Origin: Gemmatimonadota bacterium
GTDB lineage: Bacteria; Gemmatimonadota; Gemmatimonadetes; Longimicrobiales; Gaopeijiaceae
Assembly: GCA_030827315.1 (NCBI GenBank)
Contig: JAURER010000020.1
Coordinates: 1 to 52,947 of the forward strand
Reading direction: 5' to 3'
Length of the DNA stretch: 52,947 bases
Part shown: one piece after another, positions 27,983 to 39,125 of the stretch
How positions within the stretch are numbered: the stretch's first letter is position 1
Layout: every line of letters starts with the position of its first letter
Position numbers and translations under genes: made by a program
The notes under the pieces: generated by a model
The model's database searches: none
What the model was told of the DNA's origin: nothing
The model's input: only the letters and a program-made list of their open reading frames with translations

Positions 27983-28780
27983 TCAGCCGGCGGTCGCGCC
28001 GGCGCCCGCAAGGTATTCTCCGGCCATCGCCAGCCCGTAGAGGGTCAGGAACGGTTCCACCACATCCACCGTCCTCAGGTGGCCACCCACGACGTTGGCG
28101 AAGCCCCCGGTGGCCACGACCAGCGCATCGGGCCGGCCCCACTCCGCCTTGATGCGGTCGACCATTCCGTCCACCGCGTCGATCGCCTGCCAGAAAACGC
28201 CACTCTGGATGCACGTCTCGGTGCGTCGGCCGATCACCCGCTCCGGAGGCTGAAGCTCCACGCGCGGGAGCTTGGCGGTTCGAGACGCAAGCCAGTCGAG
28301 GCCTGCTCGGAGGCCGGGCGAGATGACGCCGCCCAGGAAGACGCCGTCGGCCGTGATGCAGTCGAAGGTCGTCGCTGTGCCCAGATCGACGGCGATGGTG
28401 TCACGGTGGTACATCTCGCAGGCCGCGAGCGTGTTCACGATCCGGTCGGCCCCCACGGTCATCGGTTCCTCGACGTCGAGCCGGATGGGAAGGGGCGACG
28501 ACGGGCCCACCGACACGGAGTCGACCCCGGTGATCGCGCGGATCGTTCTCGACCATACGTGGTTCACGGACGGAACCACCGAACCGATCACGCCACGGAC
28601 GATCGACCGCTCGTCGAAGCCTCCGCCCGCGAGGAACGCCCGTATCAGCGCCGTCATCTCGTCGCCCGTGCGCGGAACGCTCGAGCTCACGCGCCAGTCC
28701 GCGAGCAACTCGGTCCGGCTCGAGGCGAGCCCTACCACGGTCTCGGTGTTTCCCACGTCCACGACGAGCTGCACGGTCAT
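27983..28780 (-). CDS. coaX: Type III pantothenate kinase
   Basis: First step of coenzyme A synthesis; the CoaX form is not feedback-inhibited by CoA. The 265 residues show the ASKHA-fold phosphate loops: DVGNTETVVGL at the N-terminus and DLGTATTFDCI near 137. GGVISPGLRAGLDWLASRTAKLP and ATGGFANVV come later. All match the type III family. The ATG overlaps the birA stop by 4 bases. The birA-coaX pair is common in bacteria. Confidence 0.95.
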   Translation of the reverse strand: MTVQLVVDVGNTETVVGLASSRTELLADWRVSSSVPRTGDEMTALIRAFLAGGGFDERSIVRGVIGSVVPSVNHVWSRTIRAITGVDSVSVGPSSPLPIRLDVEEPMTVGADRIVNTLAACEMYHRDTIAVDLGTATTFDCITADGVFLGGVISPGLRAGLDWLASRTAKLPRVELQPPERVIGRRTETCIQSGVFWQAIDAVDGMVDRIKAEWGRPDALVVATGGFANVVGGHLRTVDVVEPFLTLYGLAMAGEYLAGAGATAG

Positions 28781-29607
28781 CCTCCCCGTTTCGGGCCGCC
28801 CCGTGCCTCGGGGCCGCCGGCAGATTCATGATGCGCGTCGGCGGGCTCCGACGCGAGACGCACGCTCCCCGACGACACCGCGATCCTGGATCCGTCGGGG
28901 CGGTCCAGGACGAGGGCTCCGGCCGCGTCGACCCCTCGCGCCACGCCGGAACCCGCGGATTCAGTCACGACAGGCCGTCCGAGCAGCGCGTCCCGCGCTC
29001 CGAACGCGGCGTGCGCGGAGGGCCACCCTCCCGTCCCTCCGTGGACGATCCTGCCGACTATCTCACGACCGATCTCTATGCGTGACAGAGCTTTATGTAT
29101 TTCTACCTCAAGTGCTGTCGCAGTCCTCGCGAGGGCCGCGTCAAAGCCCCCGGCGGGCGGACGCACGTTGATGCCGATCCCGACCACGACCCCGTGCGGC
29201 CCGGCCTCGCAGAGAATGCCGCCCACCTTGCGGTCGTGCACCATGAGGTCGTTGGGCCACTTCACCCCGACGCGCACGCGCGCGGACCCGACCGCCGCCT
29301 CGATCCCTTCGGCGCAGGCAAGACCGACGAGGAGCGGGAGAGTAGGCGCCGCCCGCACGGGATCGAGGATCAAGGACATCCAGAGGCCCGCGTCCGGCGC
29401 GGAGTGCCAGGGCATTCCCCGTCGCCCCCGCCCCGCACTCTGGGCCTCCGCCAGGACTACGGTGCCCCGGGGTGCGCCGGAACGGGCGAGTTCGGACGCC
29501 CGGTCGTTGGTGGAACCGATCACGTCGTGCACCTCGACGGCCGGCACGGCCCAAAGCGCCGCCAGCTCGGCGCCGGTGTGCCCTTCCCACACTCCGAGGC
29601 CCGACAC
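28777..29607 (-). CDS. birA: Biotin--protein ligase (no DNA-binding domain)
   Basis: Attaches biotin to the carrier domain of acetyl-CoA carboxylase. The 276 residues carry IGSTNDRASEL, the biotinyl-AMP loop AGRGRRGMPWHS, and KWPNDLMVHDRKVGGIL. The C-terminal SH3-like cap includes GALVLDRPDGS. No N-terminal helix-turn-helix is present, so it is a class I ligase that should not act as the biotin repressor. The start is GTG at 29605-29607, 3 bases after the uppP stop. Confidence 0.94.
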   Translation of the reverse strand: MSGLGVWEGHTGAELAALWAVPAVEVHDVIGSTNDRASELARSGAPRGTVVLAEAQSAGRGRRGMPWHSAPDAGLWMSLILDPVRAAPTLPLLVGLACAEGIEAAVGSARVRVGVKWPNDLMVHDRKVGGILCEAGPHGVVVGIGINVRPPAGGFDAALARTATALEVEIHKALSRIEIGREIVGRIVHGGTGGWPSAHAAFGARDALLGRPVVTESAGSGVARGVDAAGALVLDRPDGSRIAVSSGSVRLASEPADAHHESAGGPEARGGPKRGG

Positions 29608-29610
29608 GGG

Positions 29611-30399
29611 TCAGCGTGCGGCGAGGTACGTCAGGTACAGGGCCCCGACGGCCCAGCAATAGGGCGCGAACAAGTGGAAGGAGCGGCGGGCCAGCATGGC
29701 GTTGAAGGCGCGAATGGCGAGCACGCCCGTCACCCCGGCTACCACGCTCCCGGCCAGCACCACCGACGGGAGCAGGCCCGAGGTCCCTTCCGAAGCCAGG
29801 TCGGGCAGCTGAAGCACCGCGGCGCCGGCCACGGCCGGCACCGCCATCAGGAAGGAGAACGCGGCAGCCTCGCGCGCCTCGAGCCCGAGCCAGAGCGCCG
29901 CCACCACCGTCGCGCCGGAACGCGAGATGCCCGGCACGAGGGCGACGGCCTGTGCGGTCCCGATGAGGAGCGCGACGAGCCACGTCGGACGTTCCTCTGT
30001 GGCGCGTGCCGCGGCGCCCCTGCTGCTCCAGAGGAAGGCGCCGGTCACCAGGAGAGCCACCCCCGGTGCCCAGGCGTTGTCGAAGAGCCGCTCGATCGCG
30101 TCCTTGGCGAAGACACCCAGGAGCCCCGCCGGGATCGTCGCCACCACCACGAGCCCGATGTAGGTCAGCGCGTCGCGGTTGCCGGTCGCGGCCCCGCGAA
30201 GGAGCCGGCCCACGCGGGTGCGGTACACCAGCAGGATCGAGACGAGCGTCGCGACGTGCACGGCCACCTCGAAGAGTACGCCCGGGATGCGCACGTCCAG
30301 CAGGGCCTGCCCGATGACGAGGTGGCCGGAGCTGGACACGGGCAGGAACTCCGTGGCACCCTGGATGAATCCGAGGATGATCGACTCGAGATAGGTCAT
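29611..30399 (-). CDS. uppP: Undecaprenyl-diphosphatase (BacA/UppP)
   Basis: Inner-membrane enzyme that recycles the C55 lipid carrier for cell-wall synthesis. The 262 residues have the family opening (LGFIQGATEFLPVSSSGHL) with catalytic Glu and Ser/His positions. The second motif is VPGISRSGATV. Eight or so hydrophobic helices are visible. It overlaps the bshA stop by 4 bases. Loss of this activity raises bacitracin sensitivity in other bacteria. Confidence 0.96.
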   Translation of the reverse strand: MTYLESIILGFIQGATEFLPVSSSGHLVIGQALLDVRIPGVLFEVAVHVATLVSILLVYRTRVGRLLRGAATGNRDALTYIGLVVVATIPAGLLGVFAKDAIERLFDNAWAPGVALLVTGAFLWSSRGAAARATEERPTWLVALLIGTAQAVALVPGISRSGATVVAALWLGLEAREAAAFSFLMAVPAVAGAAVLQLPDLASEGTSGLLPSVVLAGSVVAGVTGVLAIRAFNAMLARRSFHLFAPYCWAVGALYLTYLAAR

Positions 30400-31526
30400 C
30401 CGGCGTTCACCACGCGCTCGTAGAGCGCCTCGTAGCGGGGAACCACCGCCTCGGCGGAGAATTGCTCGCGGGCGAGCACGAGGCCGGCCCGGGACATCGC
30501 ACGCCGGCGCTCTTCGTCCGACAGGATCGCGATGCCGGCTTCCGCCATCGCCTCGATGTCGCCGGCCGGCCGCAGGAACCCGGTCACACCGTCGACAACC
30601 AGCTCCGGCAGCCCGCCCACCGCCGAGGCCAGCACGGGCGCGCCGCAGGCCATCGCTTCAAGCGCGGCGAGTCCGAATGACTCGGTCTGCGACGCGAGAA
30701 CGAAGAGGTCGCAGCAGGCGAGGAGCTCTTCCACGGACTGATGCTTGCCCAGGAAGAGGACCTTCTCCTCCAGCCCCAGATCAGCCGCGCGCTGGACGGC
30801 CCGCGGGCGGTCCGGCCCGTCGCCGACCATGATCAGGCGCGCGGGGAGCGCCCGGTCGATGCGGGCGAAGATCTCGATGACGTCCTCGACGCGTTTGAGC
30901 GCTCGGAAGTTCGACACGTGCATGACGATCTTCTCGCCCCCCGGTGCCAGCTTCGACCGGTGACACGGCCGGACGTCGGGATGCCAGATGCGCGTGTCGA
31001 TGAAGTTCGGAATCACCTCGATGCGCGATGCGGGCACCGAGAAGTCGCGCACGGTCTCGTCGCGCAGGTAGCTCGACACCGCCGACAGTCCGTCGGACTC
31101 GAGGATGGAGAAGCGCGTGATGGCGTGGAACGAGGGGTGCAGCCCGACGAGCGTGATGTCGGTGCCGTGGAGCGTGGTCACGATCTTGAGCGGGCGCTCG
31201 GCCGCGAGCATCTGACGCGCGAGGTACGCGGAGGCCGCGTGGGGGATCGCGTAGTGCATGTGCACCAGGTCGAGCCCGTGCTTGCGCGCCGTATCGTGCA
31301 GGGCGACTGCCAGCGCCAGGGAGTACGGCGGGTGCTCGAAGAGCGGGTAGTCCTCCATCTCGACTTCGTGGAAGAAGACCCGCTCGTGAAAGCCCCCGAG
31401 TCGGAAGGGCTGCGCGTAGGACACGAAGTGCACTTCGTGTCCCCGCTCGGCGAGCGCGATCCCGAGTTCGGTCGCGACCACTCCGGACCCACCGTACGTC
31501 GGGTAGCAGGTGATGCCGATCTTCAC
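30396..31526 (-). CDS. bshA: N-acetyl-alpha-D-glucosaminyl L-malate synthase
   Basis: GT4 glycosyltransferase that joins UDP-GlcNAc to L-malate, the first step of bacillithiol synthesis. The 376 residues begin KIGITCYPTYGGSGVVATEL. GTDITLVG and VIPNFIDT follow, and the donor-site motif is ESFGLAALEAMACG. This N-terminus and the HMHYAIPHA stretch separate BshA from generic GT4 enzymes. The start is GTG at 31524-31526, overlapping the miaA stop. The partners BshB and BshC are not in this window, so bacillithiol production is likely but not shown. Confidence 0.93.
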   Translation of the reverse strand: MKIGITCYPTYGGSGVVATELGIALAERGHEVHFVSYAQPFRLGGFHERVFFHEVEMEDYPLFEHPPYSLALAVALHDTARKHGLDLVHMHYAIPHAASAYLARQMLAAERPLKIVTTLHGTDITLVGLHPSFHAITRFSILESDGLSAVSSYLRDETVRDFSVPASRIEVIPNFIDTRIWHPDVRPCHRSKLAPGGEKIVMHVSNFRALKRVEDVIEIFARIDRALPARLIMVGDGPDRPRAVQRAADLGLEEKVLFLGKHQSVEELLACCDLFVLASQTESFGLAALEAMACGAPVLASAVGGLPELVVDGVTGFLRPAGDIEAMAEAGIAILSDEERRRAMSRAGLVLAREQFSAEAVVPRYEALYERVVNAG

Positions 31527-32526
31527 GCGTGCCGGCTCCCGGGGGCTTCGGCCCCCGCGTCGGAGTGGGTCCTTCGCTCGGGCACCTCGATCCCGGCGGC
31601 ACGCAGCGCGCTCAGCGCGGTCGCGACCTGGCGGGCGAGGGGGAGCGTCGCGTCGATGCGCACGGCCGAATCGGGAAGCTGGTGGCGGAACCAGGTCACC
31701 TGTCGGCGGGCGTACCGTCGCGTCTGTCGTCGAATCTCGTCCATGGCTCCATCCAGCGTCGTCTCCCCCCGCAGGAAGGCGGAGATCTCGCGGTACCCCG
31801 TACCCGTCATTCCGGGTGCGTCGTCCGCGGCTCCAGCGTCCAGAAGCCGGCGCACCTCGTCGACCAGGCCCCGGTCGACCATGCGTCCCACCCGGTCGTC
31901 GATGCGCCTGTCCATCTCCTCCCGTGGAAGATCGAGCACGAGAACCACGCCCGGCACCCCCTCTCCGTCCGGCGGCGCTTCGCGGTGCCACACCGAAAGC
32001 GGAACGCCGGTGAGGAGCGCCACCTCGATGGCCCTCCCCATGCGCTGCGGCCCGCCCTGGACGGCCAGCTCCGCGCGTTCCGGGTCGAGGCGACGCACCA
32101 TGCGCGCGAGCTCCTCTGCGGATCGCCCGCCCAGCCATGCCCGCAGTACCTCGCGCCGCTCACGGTCCAGCTCGGGCTCGCGAAAGATCGGCTCCATCAG
32201 CGACCGAAGGAAGAAGCCCGTCCCGCCCACCAGGAGCGGGAGCGATCCGCGGGACTCGATGTCGACGATCCAGCGCCGCACGTCACGCGCGAAACGGCCG
32301 GCCGAATACCGTTCGTGGGGATCCACCAGGTCGAGACCGTGGTGGGGCACGGCCTCGCGGCCCGCGCGGTCGACCTTGTCCGTGCCGATGTCCATGCCGC
32401 GGTAGACCTGGCGCGAGTCCATCGACACGATCTCGACCGGCATGAGCCGCGCGAGCGCCAGCGAGAGATCCGTCTTCCCCGATGCGGTCGCGCCGGTGAT
32501 GGCGACGAAGCGCGGTCGGACCCCGG

Positions 32527-32530
<4 letters not shown>
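31523..32530 (-). CDS. miaA: tRNA dimethylallyltransferase
   Basis: Adds the dimethylallyl group to A37 of tRNAs that read UNN codons. The 335 residues show the P-loop ITGATASGKTDLSL, the DSRQVYRGMDIGTDK motif, YSAGRFARD, and GGTGFFLRSL. RRYARRQVTWFRH is near the C-terminus. Its stop overlaps the bshA start and its start overlaps the mutL stop, both by 4 bases. The isoprenoid donor DMAPP comes from the MEP pathway whose first enzyme is encoded at 2307-4217. Confidence 0.96.
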
Positions 32531-34328
<1,798 letters not shown>

Positions 34329-34329
<1 letters not shown>

Positions 34330-35099
34330 CACGCGACCCCGTAGAGGCGGCGCGCGTTCTCCGTGGTGAGACGTGCCACGTCGGCGAGTGCCGCGCCGAG
34401 GTGTCCGGCCACGGCCTCGGCGACCTCGTGGACATGTGCAGGCTCGTTGCGGCGCCCGCGGTGCGGGACCGGAGCGAGATAGGGCGAATCGGTCTCGACC
34501 AGGAGGCGATCCTGAGGCACAAGGCGGAGGAGGTCGACCGGGCCGAAGGACCGGAACGACGCGATTCCCGAGAAGGAGACGTACCAACCGGCGCTCATCG
34601 CTTCCTCGAAGGCGCGCGGACCTCCGGTGAAGCAGTGCAGCACGCCCAGTGTTCCGGAGGGCATCTCGCGCAGCGACGACGCGACCTCGGGGTCGGCCTC
34701 CCGCGCGTGTACCACGACCGGGAGCCCGAGCTCCGCGCCCAGCGCGAGGTGCGCCGCGAAGGAGTCGCGCTGAAGGTCGCGCGGCGCGCTGTCGTAGAAG
34801 AAGTCCAAACCCGTCTCCCCGATGGCCACGATCTCCCGGTTCTCCGTCGCGAGTGCGCGGATCGCGTCGATGTCACCGGGCGAAGCGTCCCCCGCCTCGT
34901 GCGGGTGTACGCCGGCGGTACACCAGAGTCCCTCGTGGGTGCGGCACAGGTCCACCGCGACCCGCGCGTCGGCCACGGTGGAGGCGACGGTGACCATCCG
35001 GGTCACACCCGCGTCACGGGCCCTATGCAGCACCGCCTTCCGGTCTTCCCGGAAGGCGGCGTCGGTCAGGTGACAGTGGCTGTCGAAGAACTCGATCAC
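34329..35099 (-). CDS. tatD: TatD-family metal-dependent deoxyribonuclease
   Basis: TIM-barrel metal hydrolase with 3'-5' exonuclease activity in studied homologues. The 256 residues have FDSHCHLTD (two metal-binding His), GETGLDFFYDSA, VVHAREAD, LHCFTGGP, and VETDSPYLAPVPHRGRRNEP, all in the correct order. Length is normal. It sits between secF and mutL with stop-start overlaps on both sides. Confidence 0.94.
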
Positions 35100-36058
35100 A
35101 CCGTCGCGGGTTCGGGTCGCGGCTTCTTCTCGCTTACCCCTCCGACACCCCAGCGCTTCTGAATTTCGATGAGGGCCGGGGAGGCCACGAAGATCGACGA
35201 GTACGTTCCGATCAGGATTCCGAGGATCAGGACGAGCGTGAAGTCGCGGATCACCGCGCCGCCGAGTACGAGCAGAGCGACGAGGACCGCGAGCGTGGTA
35301 CCCGACGTGAGCACCGTGCGCGGCAGCGTCTCGTTGATGGACTGGTTGACGAGCGCCACTGGATCCGTCTTGCGCGCGCCCTTGGCGTTCATGTTCTCGC
35401 GGATGCGATCGAACACGACGATGGTGTCGTTGAGCGAGTATCCGAGAATCGTGAGAATCGCCGCCACGGTGGGTAGTGCGATCTCGACGCGGAAGAGCGC
35501 GAGGAAGCCGAGCGTGATCAGGATGTCGTGTGCCGTGGCAATCACCGCCGCCAGACCGAACCGGAGCTCGAAGCGCACCGCGAGATACGCGAGGGTGAGC
35601 AGGAAGGAGAACAGAACGGCCATCAGGGCCTTCTGCTGAAGCTCTCCTCCGACCTTCGCTCCGACGAGCTCGGTACGCACCACCTCGAAGTTGCGGCCCG
35701 GCAGATTCGCCCGCAGCGTGGCTTCGACCCCGTCCGCCACTTCCGTGATGGAGGCGTCCTCGTCGAGCGGAGCGCGGATCACGAACTCGGCTGCGCCTTC
35801 CCCGCCGAAACGCGTGATGGGAGGGGACTGCGCGCCGCCCAGAGCGTCGCGGAGCTCGCCGGCGGTCATTTCGCCGTCGAAGCGAACCTGAACCAGGGAG
35901 CCACCGAGGAAGTCGACCCCGTAATTCGCCCAGCTGCCCAGCGTGGCGACGTTGTACGCCATCGCGCCGATGCCCACGAGGAGCACGATCGCGGAGATGA
36001 CGTAAGCGCGCTTCCGCTGTTGGATGAAGGCGTACGATGCGTCCTGAAAGAGTCTCAT
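35096..36058 (-). CDS. secF: Protein translocase subunit SecF
   Basis: Membrane partner of SecD in the proton-driven late step of Sec export. The 320 residues show an N-terminal helix, a short periplasmic loop beginning YGVDFLGGSLVQVRF, and the conserved helices TVAAILTILGYSLNDTIVVFDRIREN. The Sec-specific GTYSSIFVASPALI is near the end. It lies 10 bases after secD and overlaps tatD by 4 bases. Confidence 0.96.
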   Translation of the reverse strand: MRLFQDASYAFIQQRKRAYVISAIVLLVGIGAMAYNVATLGSWANYGVDFLGGSLVQVRFDGEMTAGELRDALGGAQSPPITRFGGEGAAEFVIRAPLDEDASITEVADGVEATLRANLPGRNFEVVRTELVGAKVGGELQQKALMAVLFSFLLTLAYLAVRFELRFGLAAVIATAHDILITLGFLALFRVEIALPTVAAILTILGYSLNDTIVVFDRIRENMNAKGARKTDPVALVNQSINETLPRTVLTSGTTLAVLVALLVLGGAVIRDFTLVLILGILIGTYSSIFVASPALIEIQKRWGVGGVSEKKPRPEPATV

Positions 36059-36068
36059 GATCGAGCCG

Positions 36069-37733
36069 TCAGATGCTGATCGGATCCGAAGCTTTCCTGC
36101 CCGACAGATACGCCAGGAAGAAGCTGCGGGTCACGAACAGGGCGGAGAAGAAGGAGGCCACGATCCCGATCGACAGCGTCACTGCGAAGCCGCGCACGGG
36201 ACCCGTGCCGAACTGAAAGAGAATCAGCGCCGTGATGAGCGTCGTGATGTTGGCGTCGACGATGGCGGACAGCGCGTGCTCGAAGCCGTCGTCCACCGCG
36301 CTTCGCGTCACCCGGCCCTTCGCGAGCTCCTCCCGAATTCGCTCGAAGATGAGCACGTTCGCGTCCACGGCCATGCCGATGGACAGGATGAGGCCCGCGA
36401 TGCCCGGCACGGTGAGCGTCGCGTTCATGCCCGCGAGCCCACCCAGGACGAGCGTGACGTAGACGGCCAGCGCACCGACCGCGATGAGACCGGCGACGCG
36501 GTAGTACAGGATCATGATGAAGACCACGAGGACGATGCCGACGAGGCCGGCGAGGCTCCCCTGGTCGATCGAGTCCTGTCCGAGCGACGGCCCGACCGTG
36601 CGCTCCTCCACGATGTTGATGCGTGCGGGAAGCGCACCGGCGCGCAGAACGAGCGCGAGGTCACGCGCCTCCTCCAGCGGAGTGCCCTGCCCCATGTCGA
36701 TCTGCCCGCGGGCACCGATCCGGTCGCGGATGACCGGGGCGCTCATCACCTCGTTGTCGAGCACGATGGCGAGGAAGTCACCCACGTGTGCACCGGAAAA
36801 GCGTGCGAACTGTCGGCCACCCGCCCGGGAAAGCTGGAACTGGACCTGAGATTGGTTGAACTGCGGATCACGGCCGGCCGTCGCGTCCTCGAGCTCCTCA
36901 CCGGTGAGGAACGAGTCCTCCTCCAGCACGTACAGCCGGTAGTAGTTGCGAGCCGCCTGACTGACCAGGTCGGCGCCCCAGAGGACGATCTGGTCACGCG
37001 GGAAGGCTCGTTCGACCTCCGGCATCGCGAGGAACATCTCCGCAATCGGACGATCCTCCGCCGCCACGAGGAACGCGCCCTCGATGTCCCCGAACGCCAG
37101 AAGCGACGAGAACGGTCGGAGCGCGTTGGCCTCGGCCTCCGCGCTGTCTGCCGCGGCTGCGGCCGCCGCGGCCGCGCTGTCGCTGACCGCCGTCATGCTG
37201 TCCGTCGCAGCGGCCGGATCCGTGCCGAAGAGGAGGTCCGTGAGATCGTCGCCCTCCTGGCCCGCGACGTCACGGCCCAGCGCCCGGATCGAGTCGACGC
37301 CGAGGCTCGTGACGACGGCGCGGTCGATGCGCGACAGCGCCTGCTCGAAGTCGATCGTCGGGAGGACCAGCTTGAACTCGAGGAACGCGTTTCGCTGTAC
37401 GATCCCCTTGGCCTGGTCTTCGTCGTCGATTCCGGCGAGTTCCACGATGAGGCGCTCGCCGCCCACCTTCTGGATGAGGGGCTCCTCCACGCCGAATTCG
37501 TCGATCCGGGTCCGGATGATCCGGTCGACGCGGTCGATCATGTCCGACCTGGCCTCGGCGGTCATCGTCCCGTCGGGATCGTCGACCTCGAGAACGAGGT
37601 GCATGCCTCCCTGCAGATCGAGGCCCAGTTTGAGCCATTCACCCGTGCGGGTCTTGTGCGAGTAGAGCTGCCAGACGGCCGTGACGACAACCAGCGCCAC
37701 AATGATCAGGCGGCTCCGGACTGAGTTGAACAT
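36069..37733 (-). CDS. secD: Protein translocase subunit SecD
   Basis: RND-fold protein with a large periplasmic P1 domain that pulls exported proteins across the membrane. The 554 residues have LGLDLQGGMHLVLEV at the base of P1, then RMDEFGVEEPLIQKVG-type sequence, and the membrane motif AGLILSIGMAVDANVLIFERIREEL. An alanine-rich acidic insertion (nine consecutive Ala near residue 185) interrupts P1. It heads the long leftward operon. Upstream, 37734-37875 holds two inverted repeats. Confidence 0.96.
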   Translation of the reverse strand: MFNSVRSRLIIVALVVVTAVWQLYSHKTRTGEWLKLGLDLQGGMHLVLEVDDPDGTMTAEARSDMIDRVDRIIRTRIDEFGVEEPLIQKVGGERLIVELAGIDDEDQAKGIVQRNAFLEFKLVLPTIDFEQALSRIDRAVVTSLGVDSIRALGRDVAGQEGDDLTDLLFGTDPAAATDSMTAVSDSAAAAAAAAADSAEAEANALRPFSSLLAFGDIEGAFLVAAEDRPIAEMFLAMPEVERAFPRDQIVLWGADLVSQAARNYYRLYVLEEDSFLTGEELEDATAGRDPQFNQSQVQFQLSRAGGRQFARFSGAHVGDFLAIVLDNEVMSAPVIRDRIGARGQIDMGQGTPLEEARDLALVLRAGALPARINIVEERTVGPSLGQDSIDQGSLAGLVGIVLVVFIMILYYRVAGLIAVGALAVYVTLVLGGLAGMNATLTVPGIAGLILSIGMAVDANVLIFERIREELAKGRVTRSAVDDGFEHALSAIVDANITTLITALILFQFGTGPVRGFAVTLSIGIVASFFSALFVTRSFFLAYLSGRKASDPISI

Positions 37734-37797
37734 GTAGCTCGTGGGTTCGACGAAGAAACGGCCCGCGAAAGGGGCCGGCGGAGCAGCGAATCCGCCC

Positions 37798-37817
37798 GTT
37801 TACGACAGCCCGTAAAC
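37798..37817. promoter_or_regulatory. Inverted repeat upstream of secD
   Basis: A perfect 7-bp inverted repeat, GTTTACG-ACAGCC-CGTAAAC, lies 65 bases before the secD start. It could be an operator or a leader hairpin. It is AT-richer than its surroundings. Confidence 0.4.
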
Positions 37818-37825
37818 CTGCCGCC

Positions 37826-37853
37826 GCCCCTCTGAAGTGTCAATCGGAGGGGC
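37826..37853 (-). terminator. Hairpin after the porin gene
   Basis: GCCCCTC and GAGGGGC pair across a 14-base loop, 22 bases past the porin stop on the minus strand. No T-run follows, so the terminator call is weak. Confidence 0.4.
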
Positions 37854-37875
37854 TGCGCCGGTGGCCGCCCCCGGC

Positions 37876-38961
37876 TCAGAAATAGAGGAAGGTCTGCACC
37901 CGGAACGCGTGGACCGCATCGCCCGCCTGCGGCACGTAATAGTCCCAGTTGAAGCCGATCTTGTTCTTCCCGAGGATGTACGCCATCAATCCCGGTGTGA
38001 AGAGCATTCCACCCCCGTCGTCGATGCGGTCGTCAGGGTTGGCGAAGCTGACGCGCCCCACGGGCTCCAGCCCGACGATGCGGTCGTTCTCGATGGGCAC
38101 GTAGTAGGAGACGTACAGCTCCCCGGCCAGGAACGCGCCCGGTGAGAACTCGTCGCGCAGCCCCGCCGCCGGCGCCGGAAGCAGGCGCAGCGCGCGCCAG
38201 TTGTCGCCCCCGATGATGCCCCCGACGACCTTCAGGCCGTCGCGCCACTCACCGATCTCGACGTCCGCCCCCCACGCGAAAGCTTGGGCCGTAACGTCAT
38301 CGGGCTGGAGATAGTCCTTGTCTTGCAGGTTGGCGCCGACCGTGATGGCGTCCGTCACATCAAAGGTGGCACGCACGGCGGTCGACTTTCGGCTGTTCTC
38401 GTCCCGGCTGTTGGGGCTGCGTCCGTTGGTAAGCGTCGCCGTGTACCCGAAGCGCCCCGTCGTGCCCTCGACGCGGATGCCGGTGTCCCGGCTTCCGAAG
38501 TTCAACGCCTCGCTCAGTCGACTGTACGAACAGATGCCGCCCACGCCGGCGCACCCGTCGTACCCGGGAACGCTGCCAGCCCGCTCGATCGTAGAGAGGT
38601 CCGTCGAGCTCAGGAGTTCGATGAGATCGAACGCCCGCTTGGTCTGACCGAACTGCACCACGAAGGCGTCCGAAAAGTCGAGCTGAATGTAGGCGTCGAG
38701 CAGCTTGGCGCTCCCACCGGCGAAGTCCGTCATCAGGCGCCCGCTCAGGAAGTCGTTGAACGTCCAGTCGCCGCTGAAGCGTGCCCGGCGAACGAAGAAA
38801 TCGCTCGTGGAGTTATCGACCGAAGACGCCTGGTACTGGGCGTGCAGCCGCCCACCGAAACGAAGCGAGGCGCCGCGGGCCGAGATCTCGCTCTGAGCCT
38901 CGGCCACCGAGGGAGCAGTCGAGGCGAGCAGCGCCAGGGACAGCATGAGGTGTCGTCGCAT
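37876..38961 (-). CDS. Outer-membrane porin of the OprP/OprO type
   Basis: 361 residues with a signal peptide (MLSLALLASTAPSVAEA-Q), alternating beta-strand sequence, and a terminal Phe (VQTFLYF) that marks barrel proteins for BAM. The N-terminal LRFGGRLHAQYQAS and FFVRRARFSGDW match the phosphate-selective porin O/P family, whose members pass phosphate or other anions. FGQTKRAFDLIELLSSTDL is also family-like. A Cys pair (GCAGVGGIC) sits in a loop. Substrate choice is not visible in sequence. Upstream repeats with 11-bp period may be a PhoB-like site. Confidence 0.82.
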   Translation of the reverse strand: MRRHLMLSLALLASTAPSVAEAQSEISARGASLRFGGRLHAQYQASSVDNSTSDFFVRRARFSGDWTFNDFLSGRLMTDFAGGSAKLLDAYIQLDFSDAFVVQFGQTKRAFDLIELLSSTDLSTIERAGSVPGYDGCAGVGGICSYSRLSEALNFGSRDTGIRVEGTTGRFGYTATLTNGRSPNSRDENSRKSTAVRATFDVTDAITVGANLQDKDYLQPDDVTAQAFAWGADVEIGEWRDGLKVVGGIIGGDNWRALRLLPAPAAGLRDEFSPGAFLAGELYVSYYVPIENDRIVGLEPVGRVSFANPDDRIDDGGGMLFTPGLMAYILGKNKIGFNWDYYVPQAGDAVHAFRVQTFLYF

Positions 38962-39069
38962 TTCCGTTCAACCCATTCAGGAAGGTTCCGATCGGTTTCC
39001 GTCACCGACGCCCGCAAATTCAACTCCCCGACCGCGCGGCTCAACGGCTTCCGGAGCAGAGAGCGCCAC

Positions 39070-39109
39070 CGTTACGGTCGCGTTACGATCCCGTGGCGCG
39101 TCTGTAACC
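39070..39109 (-). promoter_or_regulatory. Phased 11-bp repeats upstream of porin, Pho-box-like
   Basis: On the + strand, CGTTACG occurs at 39070-39076 and again at 39081-39087. Degenerate copies CGTGGCG (39092-39098) and TGTAACC (39103-39109) follow in the same 11-bp register. PhoB-type operators are 7-bp direct repeats with this period. It lies 109-148 bases upstream of the porin ATG. Confidence 0.4.
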
Positions 39110-39125
39110 CGGCGGGGAATCGCGC

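Noticed and set aside
31527-32138. N-terminal extension of BshA through miaA
   Set aside because: The extension is composition-driven. The BshA family start KIGITCYPTYGG follows GTG 31526, which overlaps the miaA stop in the usual coupled form.
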